Below the pieces are notes generated by a model that saw nothing but the letters and a program-made list of their open reading frames with translations, made no database searches and was not told where the DNA came from. A stretch of 18,876 bases of DNA from Pseudomonadota bacterium. Its GTDB lineage: Bacteria > Pseudomonadota > Gammaproteobacteria > Xanthomonadales > Xanthomonadaceae. The stretch spans positions 1 to 18,876 of the forward strand of contig JAEWFH010000049.1 in assembly GCA_023388955.1 (NCBI GenBank), read 5' to 3'. The position numbers were made by a program, and so were the translations under genes. Shown here piece by piece: positions 13,879 to 18,876 of the stretch (its first letter is position 1; each line of letters opens with the position of its first letter).

Positions 13879-15068
13879 GCCACGGGCACCTCGTGGTGTA
13901 GGTTGGCGACGTCGGTCGAGCGGCAGTGATCCAGCCGCTCGGCGAAACCGGGCTGGTGGAAGAAGCGTGGCAGCACCTCGGGCGGCGCGGCCCAGCCATG
14001 CACGGCCAGCTCATCGAGCGCGTCCACGTGGGCAAGCGCGAACTTGCCGGCGTACAGGTCCTCGAATGCGCCGCCACCGGCCAGGTAGGCGAGCAGGTCG
14101 CGCAGTCCACCCAGGTACACCGCGTCCTTGGTCAGGCCGCCGCCGCGCAGCGCGCGCACGGCGACGTCGAAGGCGTCATCGGTGGGCATTCCGTGGGTGT
14201 CGTGGAGCAGGTCGAAGATCTCCGGAACCCCGTCGCCCCCGAGGGCCATGCCGGTGGCGACTACGCGCGCGGCGAGCACCCGCAGGCGCTCGCCGGGCAG
14301 GAAGCCGGCCAGGTATTCGGCCAGCACGCCGAGCCCTTCCTGCAGCGGGTCATAGTCGGCCAGGCCGACCTGCAGTTGGCACAGCGGCTGCTTTCCGCCG
14401 TTGTGGCGGGTGACCACGTGGGTGCCGATTTCATGCTGCACCAGCGGCTGGATGCGCGCGTGGGGCAGGCGCAGGTCGCCGTCGACATAGAAGGTGCCGT
14501 GGGAAACCATCATCATCGAGTTCAGGTCGGTGTCGACCACGACCTCGGCATGGAAGCCGGGACAGGCATCGCGGTACCAGTCCAGCTCCGCCTCCACCGC
14601 CTCCAGCATCTCGTCGATGCCGGCGTCGGCCTTGAGCGGGGCACCGGGCTTCACGTCGCGCAGGATGGCGCGTGCGCACGCCAGCAGCTCCTCGTCCACG
14701 CCACCGAACAGATCCAGGCTGGCCTGGCGGAAACCCTCCCTCCCCCGCAGGCGGACGAGCTCGATCTGCAGGTCCATCTCGCGCTGCTTCTCCGCGAGCA
14801 GGCGCTGCAGCAGGGGGGACTCGATATCCTCGACGGGAAGCGCATGCAGGCGCTGGCGGACTTCATCCAGGTCCACCTCCAGGTCGATGTACTTCAGCTC
14901 CGGCATCCGCCGGTACCCGCTGTCGGCGAAGGAGTGCCACATGGCCTCGTTGTCGATCGGCGACAGCGCCAGCAGCCAGTCGACCTCGCCGTCCATCCGC
15001 GCCAGCGCCCGGTCCACCCGGGCCGCGACCGGAGGCAACGGGGCCAGCGGCCGCCCGATCAGCGGCAC
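13875..15068 (-). CDS. DUF1704 / QEGLA-motif metallopeptidase, MATCAP-like
   Basis: The 397-residue protein belongs to the family annotated 'flavohemoglobin expression-modulating QEGLA motif protein' (DUF1704). It has the zinc signature HEIGTH (212-217, HExxxH with catalytic Glu213) and LQEGLGVLAEYLAG (Glu244, the name-giving QEGLA variant, probably the third metal ligand). Eukaryotic members include MATCAP, a tubulin tyrosine carboxypeptidase. A bacterial peptidase acting on a protein or peptide C-terminus is therefore likely; the flavohemoglobin label is legacy. I start at GTG 15068 with GGAG eight bases upstream; this gives MPLIGRPLAPLPPVAARVDR and overlaps the upstream gene by 10 bases. 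The 3' end overlaps the ATP-grasp gene by 4. A cytosolic location is expected, as no signal peptide is seen. Confidence 0.85.
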   Translation of the reverse strand: MPLIGRPLAPLPPVAARVDRALARMDGEVDWLLALSPIDNEAMWHSFADSGYRRMPELKYIDLEVDLDEVRQRLHALPVEDIESPLLQRLLAEKQREMDLQIELVRLRGREGFRQASLDLFGGVDEELLACARAILRDVKPGAPLKADAGIDEMLEAVEAELDWYRDACPGFHAEVVVDTDLNSMMMVSHGTFYVDGDLRLPHARIQPLVQHEIGTHVVTRHNGGKQPLCQLQVGLADYDPLQEGLGVLAEYLAGFLPGERLRVLAARVVATGMALGGDGVPEIFDLLHDTHGMPTDDAFDVAVRALRGGGLTKDAVYLGGLRDLLAYLAGGGAFEDLYAGKFALAHVDALDELAVHGWAAPPEVLPRFFHQPGFAERLDHCRSTDVANLHHEVPVA

Positions 15069-15916
15069 GACAGGAACTCCGGCCGGACCGCGTCGACCGC
15101 GGCCTGCAGGCCGTCGCGCAGGTCCTCCACCGCCTCCAGATCGACCTGCCCGGTCCACTCGTCCATGTAGGTCTTCTTGTATTCGACGGTAATGGTGCAG
15201 GCGGCCTGGCCCCAGGTCGCGTAGACCCATTCCGGGAAGTCGCCGCCGGTGGGATAGCGCACGTTCGCGCGCACGTCCGCCTCGCGCCCGGCGACCCGAT
15301 GGCGGCGCAGCACGTCGGTGAAGCGCTCGGCCACCCGTCCCCAGCGCTCCGGGTGCAGGGTGGTGATGCCCAGGTCGATATCGGGGTTGCCCGCCGGGTC
15401 CGCGGGCGCGGCTTCGGCGCCATCGCGGCGGTGGTTGTAGCTGTGCAGGTCCAGCAGCAGCACCTGGTCCCAGCGGTCCAGCATGTGTTCCATCAATCCG
15501 GTGAACATCGCGCGGAAGCGGTCGTGGATCGCCAGCGAACGTTCCAGCTCCTGCGGCGGCAGCGTGCCCTTCCAGAACCGGATGCCCCAGGTGTCCTCCG
15601 GGTCGGTGGACAGCGCCAGCTCGCGCGGGCGGTTGAGGTCGACCTCGAACCGGGACGTGCGCACGCGGATGCGCACGTCGCCGACCTCGGTCAGCAGGCC
15701 GGTCATCGGGTCCTCGTCGCGGCGGCGGCCAGCCTCGTCGATGGCCAGGTGCGGCACCAGGCCGGGGCGGATGTGGTGGCCGTCGTGCACGGCCGCGGCG
15801 ATCACCGGTCCGTGGCCGGTGACCAGGTCCCAGTCCGGGACGGTGCGGGTGGCGACCAGGCGGGGCCGGGTGGCGAACCAGTCCCCGTAACGCTTCAAAT
15901 CATCCATGGCCGGCAT
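15059..15916 (-). CDS. N-formylglutamate-amidohydrolase-like zinc hydrolase
   Basis: The 285-residue product fits the FGase family (PF05013): HDGHH (44-48) near the N-terminus, RFEVDLNRP (89-97, family signature sR..vDLNRp) and LLDLHSYNHRR (154-164). Known members such as HutG hydrolyse N-formyl-L-glutamate, and the fold resembles M14-type zinc carboxypeptidases. No other histidine-degradation gene is nearby, and the gene overlaps the DUF1704 peptidase by 10 bases, so its job is probably within this cassette rather than in Hut. ATG 15916 is used; an ATG three codons later is equally possible. It opens the cassette, 47 bases after the response-regulator gene. Catalytic metal ligands look complete. 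The natural substrate is unknown. Confidence 0.85.
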   Translation of the reverse strand: MPAMDDLKRYGDWFATRPRLVATRTVPDWDLVTGHGPVIAAAVHDGHHIRPGLVPHLAIDEAGRRRDEDPMTGLLTEVGDVRIRVRTSRFEVDLNRPRELALSTDPEDTWGIRFWKGTLPPQELERSLAIHDRFRAMFTGLMEHMLDRWDQVLLLDLHSYNHRRDGAEAAPADPAGNPDIDLGITTLHPERWGRVAERFTDVLRRHRVAGREADVRANVRYPTGGDFPEWVYATWGQAACTITVEYKKTYMDEWTGQVDLEAVEDLRDGLQAAVDAVRPEFLSCR

Positions 15917-15963
15917 GGTTCCATCGCCGGCATCATCGACCCGTGATCGGGCCCGGCACGCGT

Positions 15964-16806
15964 TCAGACGGGAGCGGGCAAGCGCGACAGGCGCAGCTGG
16001 AACAGCACCTTGGTCACCAGCAGGCGCTCCTCGATGGGCTTGAGCACCAGGTCGTTGGCCCCCGCGCGCAGCAACATCGCCTGGTTCTCCGGATTGGCGT
16101 CCCCGGTCATCACCAGCACCGGCAGCCGGCGCTTGCCGTAGCCGAAAGCGCCCCGGACGCGGTCCAGCAGGTCGTGGCCGTCGAGTTCGCCCTTCAGGTA
16201 GACGTCGGTGAGCAGCAGGTCTGCGCCCAGGTCGCCGTCGGCGGCGACGCGGCGCTCCTCCAGGTACTCCAGCGCCTCCTCGACCCCCACGAAGTGCAGC
16301 ACGTCCAGTTGCTGGCGCTCAAGCATGCGCTTGGTGGCCAGGGCGACCACCCGGCTGTCCTCCACGTACAGCACCCGGGCACTGGGGATGGGCTCGGGAT
16401 GCACGTAGCCGCGGATGAAGGCCGCCAGCGCGGTGTGGCCCAGCGCCTTGTCGAAGTAGTCGGTGACGTCCTCGGTGAAGCGGCGCGCCTCCAGGTGCGA
16501 CTGCGCATCACCGGAGACCACGATTACCGGCACGTAGGCCTGCCCCGCCGCCTCGCGCACCGTGCGCGCGAGCCCGGCGCCGTCGCCGTCGGGCAGCGCC
16601 AGCGAGGTGGTGACCAGGTCGACCGCGCCTTCGGCCAGTGCCTGCCGGGCTTCGGCAATGGAGGCGCAGCTGACCACGGTGGCGTTGTCGAGCTCGCGCG
16701 CTAGCACGTCGGCGATGAGCTTGCGCACCAGCCGCGAGCCGTCGACCACCATCACCCGGGGGGCATCGCTGACGACGTGGCTGAGCTTGTCGACGGTCTG
16801 GGTCAT
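15964..16806 (-). CDS. Dual-receiver response regulator, first receiver degenerate
   Basis: The 280-residue protein is made of two CheY-like receiver domains and no output domain. Domain 2 (144-275) is complete: acidic pair Glu149-Asp150, phospho-acceptor Asp201 (LLLTDVYL), Thr234 (VMTGD) and Lys256 (LVLKP). Domain 1 (17-135) has Gly23 instead of the second acidic residue (VVDGSR) and Ser68 where the phospho-acceptor Asp should be (VTTSLALPDGDG), while Lys120 is kept. It is therefore probably a phosphorylation-independent pseudo-receiver. No histidine kinase lies nearby. The ATG at 16806 follows ftsX by 34 bases with no clear Shine-Dalgarno; a GTG two codons upstream is an alternative. Single receivers often act through protein-protein contact. 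A role tied to FtsEX is only a proximity guess. Confidence 0.85.
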   Translation of the reverse strand: MTQTVDKLSHVVSDAPRVMVVDGSRLVRKLIADVLARELDNATVVSCASIAEARQALAEGAVDLVTTSLALPDGDGAGLARTVREAAGQAYVPVIVVSGDAQSHLEARRFTEDVTDYFDKALGHTALAAFIRGYVHPEPIPSARVLYVEDSRVVALATKRMLERQQLDVLHFVGVEEALEYLEERRVAADGDLGADLLLTDVYLKGELDGHDLLDRVRGAFGYGKRRLPVLVMTGDANPENQAMLLRAGANDLVLKPIEERLLVTKVLFQLRLSRLPAPV

Positions 16807-16840
16807 GGACACGGTCTGCGGAAGGGTCGCGGCCCCGCCG

Positions 16841-17782
16841 TCAGGTGTCGGTGGGACGGGTCTGGCGCAGGTAGTGGCCGGTGACCAGGCCGGCCCCGAG
16901 CCACCCCAGCAGCGCCGCGGCAACCAGGATGATCGCACCATGCTGCAGGCCGAATCCCTGCAATGCAAAGCCGCTGCCGTAACTGTGCGCCAGTTCCGCC
17001 AGCGGCGTGCGCAGGGCCGCCTCCGCGGCCGTCAGCAGGGCCAGGGCGAGCACCCCGGCGAGCACGCCGTAGCAGGCCCCCAGGTACAGGAACGGGCGCC
17101 GGATGAAACCGTCGGTCGCGCCCAGCAGCTGCAGCACGCCGATTTCCTCGCGGCGTTGCTGGATGTCCAGCCGCACGGTATTGCCGACCACCAGCAGCGC
17201 GCCCAGCCCGAGCATCGCCGCCAGCACCCACGCCAGCCGGCCACCAAAGCGCAGCCAGCCGTCCAGGCGTTCGCGCCAGGCCGCATCGTGCTGCACCAGG
17301 TCCACCTCGGGCAGCTGGCCGAGCACCTGCGCCAGCGCGCGCTCGTCGCCGGTGGGGCGCACCACCAGCAGGCTCGGCAGCGGGTTGCTGCCCAATGCAT
17401 CGATCGCCTCGCCCAGGCCGGTGGCCTCGCGCAGGTCGGCCAGGCCCTGCTCCGGGTCGCGCAGTTCCACGGAAGCGACATCCGCGCGGGCACTCAGTTC
17501 GTCGGCCAACGCCCTGGCCCGCGGCACATCCACCCCGGTCTTGAGGAACACGCTGACCTCGCGTGCCTGCTGCACGTCGCCGGCAAAGCGCTCGATGTTG
17601 GCGAGCGAGGCCAGCAGGCCCAGCGGCAGGGCCAACGCCACCGCCATCACCCCGACGGTGAGCAGCGTGGACCAGGGACGGCGCAGCATGCGGCCGAGGC
17701 TGGCGACCAGGCTGTAGGCATGGTGGTCGAGCCAGGTGGACAGTGCGGAGCGCCCGCGGGCGGCGGAGGCGGGCGCGTTCAT
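16841..17782 (-). CDS. ftsX: Cell-division protein FtsX
   Basis: FtsX is the membrane partner of FtsE; together they form an ABC-like complex that controls septal amidases through EnvC in gammaproteobacteria. The 313-residue product has a short cytoplasmic N-terminus and TM1 (about 39-60). A periplasmic loop (61-178) precedes TM2 (181-201), a coupling-type cytoplasmic segment (VRLDIQQRREEIGVLQLLGATDGFIRRPF), TM3 (231-252) and TM4 (282-303). The segment with RREEIGVLQLLGAT is the family hallmark. The ATGA overlap with ftsE (four bases) supports co-translation. ftsY, normally upstream, is absent here. Confidence 0.96.
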   Translation of the reverse strand: MNAPASAARGRSALSTWLDHHAYSLVASLGRMLRRPWSTLLTVGVMAVALALPLGLLASLANIERFAGDVQQAREVSVFLKTGVDVPRARALADELSARADVASVELRDPEQGLADLREATGLGEAIDALGSNPLPSLLVVRPTGDERALAQVLGQLPEVDLVQHDAAWRERLDGWLRFGGRLAWVLAAMLGLGALLVVGNTVRLDIQQRREEIGVLQLLGATDGFIRRPFLYLGACYGVLAGVLALALLTAAEAALRTPLAELAHSYGSGFALQGFGLQHGAIILVAAALLGWLGAGLVTGHYLRQTRPTDT

Positions 17783-18465
17783 TCGGCCAGGTCCTCCGGC
17801 TGGATGTCGTCGACCAGGCGGCCCTTGTCGAGCACCAGCACCCGCTTGCGCATGCGCTTGACCAGCGCCAGGTCATGGCTGGCCACCAGTACGCTGGTGC
17901 CGCGCTCGGGGAGCGATTCAAACAGCGTCATGATCTCCGCGGCCAGCGTCGGGTCGAGGTTGCCGGTGGGCTCGTCGGCGACCAGCAGCGCTGGTTCGGA
18001 GACGATCGCGCGAGCGATGCCGACACGCTGCTGCTCGCCGGCCGACAGCTGCGCCGGCAGCGCGGTGGCGCGGGTACCCAGGCTGACCCGGTCCAGCACG
18101 GCACGCACCCGCTTGGCGATCTCGCCGCGGCGCAGGCCCTGCAGCAACAACGGCAGGCCGACATTGTCGGCCACGCTGCGGTCGGCCAGCAGGCGGTGGT
18201 CCTGGAACACCACCCCGACCCGGCGCCGGTGCAGCGCGACCTGGCGGCCGCGTACCCGCAACAGGTTGCGGTCGTCGAACAGCACCGCGCCCCGGCTGGG
18301 GCGCTCGGCAAGGTGGATCAGCTTGAGCAGCGTGCTCTTGCCGGCGCCGGAGTGGCCGGTGACGAACAGCATCTCGCCGGCATCGACCTGGAAACCGACC
18401 TCCGACAGCGCCTGCTGCCCGCCGGGGTACTGCTTGCTGACGTTGTCGAAACGCAGGACGGGCAT
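17779..18465 (-). CDS. ftsE: Cell-division ATP-binding protein FtsE
   Basis: FtsE is the cytoplasmic ATPase of the FtsEX complex. The 228-residue product has Walker A GHSGAGKST (37-45), the ABC signature LSAGEQQRVGIARA (140-153), Walker B LLVADEPTGNL (161-170, with Asp164-Glu165) and switch His197. It also has the FtsE-typical start MPVLRFDNVSKQYPGGQQAL. Length is standard. The 5' region of 70 bases separates it from the upstream RhlB-like gene and contains no strong Shine-Dalgarno or clear promoter, so it may be read from upstream. The stop overlaps ftsX by four bases. ftsY is not upstream, unlike in E. coli. Confidence 0.97.
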   Translation of the reverse strand: MPVLRFDNVSKQYPGGQQALSEVGFQVDAGEMLFVTGHSGAGKSTLLKLIHLAERPSRGAVLFDDRNLLRVRGRQVALHRRRVGVVFQDHRLLADRSVADNVGLPLLLQGLRRGEIAKRVRAVLDRVSLGTRATALPAQLSAGEQQRVGIARAIVSEPALLVADEPTGNLDPTLAAEIMTLFESLPERGTSVLVASHDLALVKRMRKRVLVLDKGRLVDDIQPEDLAE

Positions 18466-18535
18466 ACGGTGGGCGCTGCGATGGCCGGGGACAGGCGAAG
18501 GCTACGGCCGAACGCCGTCCACGGCCAGCGCCGGG

Positions 18536-18876
18536 TCAGTCCTTGCCGCCGCCGAACAGCGAACGGAAGAAGCGGCCGACCAGGCCCGGCTGCGGCCTGA
18601 CGGCCGGGGCCGGGGCCGGGGCCGGGGCCGGAGCGGCGGGCTTGTCCCCCTGTCCACGCGGTGCGCGCGGCTGCGCGTCGCGTCCACCATGCGGGCGGGA
18701 AGCGCGCTCCCCGCCCTGCGGGCCACGCGGGCGCGACGGACGCTCACTGCTTCCAGCCGCCGCGGCGGCGCTGCCGGCCTGGCCGGTGGCCTCGCCGGTA
18801 CGTTCGCCCGCCGGCTTGCGGCGACGGCGCCGACGACGCTTGCGCGGCGCCTCGCCATCCGCGGGCGGGGCGGCGT
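18536..18876 (-). CDS. C-terminal tail of an Arg-rich RNA-binding protein, probably DEAD-box helicase RhlB (cut by the window edge)
   Basis: About 113 codons at the 3' end of a leftward gene are visible. The frame reads an Arg/Lys cluster (EAPRKRRRRRRRKPAGE), then a low-complexity Gly/Arg/Ser/Pro stretch, a Pro-Ala tract and the end GLVGRFFRSLFGGGKD. Basic, disordered tails of this kind are typical of DEAD-box RNA helicases and RNase E-type proteins. RhlB of Xanthomonadaceae is my best guess, from the Arg-rich motif and the placement before ftsE. No catalytic motif lies inside the window, so the identity is not proven. Confidence 0.5.
   Translation of the reverse strand, partial: AAPPADGEAPRKRRRRRRRKPAGERTGEATGQAGSAAAAAGSSERPSRPRGPQGGERASRPHGGRDAQPRAPRGQGDKPAAPAPAPAPAPAVRPQPGLVGRFFRSLFGGGKD
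18602..18631. repeat. Hexanucleotide tandem repeat GGCCGG x5, with G-quadruplex potential
   Basis: Five perfect GGCCGG units encode an Ala-Pro tract in the tail of the Arg-rich protein. On the plus strand this gives four G4 runs separated by CC (18606-18627), a classic quadruplex pattern. The plus strand is the template strand of the gene. Slippage by one unit keeps the frame and would vary the length of the tract. Confidence 0.85.

Noticed and set aside
13926..15170. A 414-codon plus-strand frame, and similar ones over 14672-15946 and 15943-16704
   Set aside because: They are opposite-strand shadows of the cassette and response-regulator genes, which carry conserved catalytic motifs.
15059..15916. 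Calling the FGase-like gene hutG of histidine degradation
   Set aside because: No other hut gene is present, and the coupling to the DUF1704 peptidase and ATP-grasp ligase points elsewhere.

Overview
The window is GC-rich (about 70%), densely packed chromosomal DNA. Gene content and protein style point to a gammaproteobacterium of the Xanthomonadaceae/Lysobacteraceae (Lysobacter, Luteimonas, Pseudoxanthomonas or Xanthomonas-like). The assignment is inference from gene families, gene pairings and an Xanthomonas-type RpoH N-terminus; no rRNA or other marker was available. There are 16 convincing protein-coding genes (two cut by the window edges), no tRNA or rRNA, no CRISPR and no insertion sequence.

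Region 1 (1-2178) is a D-/L-alanine catabolism locus: alr/dadX (partial) and dadA run leftward, and the Lrp-type regulator dadR runs divergently rightward. Region 2 (2166-3151) holds a tropinone-reductase-like SDR oxidoreductase, tail-to-tail with dadR, and a divergent 40-residue lipoprotein. Region 3 (3171-8233) is a leftward run of four genes: a sigma-70-region-4-like protein with one membrane span, a periplasmic DUF3106-type protein, a MATE exporter and the protease SppA. The first three overlap and are probably co-transcribed.

Region 4 (8234-8682) is the longest gene-free stretch. It carries several stem-loops that end in a strong rightward intrinsic terminator, which suggests a small RNA, and then an inverted pair of DnaA-box-like sequences upstream of priA. 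priA (8683-10896) appears to have a -10 box just before its ATG, as a leaderless transcript would. priA and rpoH converge on a GC-rich terminator.

Region 5 (10985-18876) is leftward throughout: the tail of an Arg-rich RNA-binding protein (probably RhlB), ftsE, ftsX, a dual-receiver response regulator, a three-gene cassette, ung and rpoH. In the cassette an N-formylglutamate-amidohydrolase-like enzyme, a DUF1704/QEGLA metallopeptidase and a GshB-like ATP-grasp ligase overlap by 10 and 4 bases. These overlaps imply one functional unit. The pairing of a MATCAP-type carboxypeptidase with an ATP-grasp amide ligase recalls the eukaryotic tubulin detyrosination/tyrosination pair. It is the most interesting candidate for an uncharacterised system here, though its substrate is unknown. 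The classical ftsE-ftsX-rpoH neighbourhood is recognisable but split by five inserted genes.
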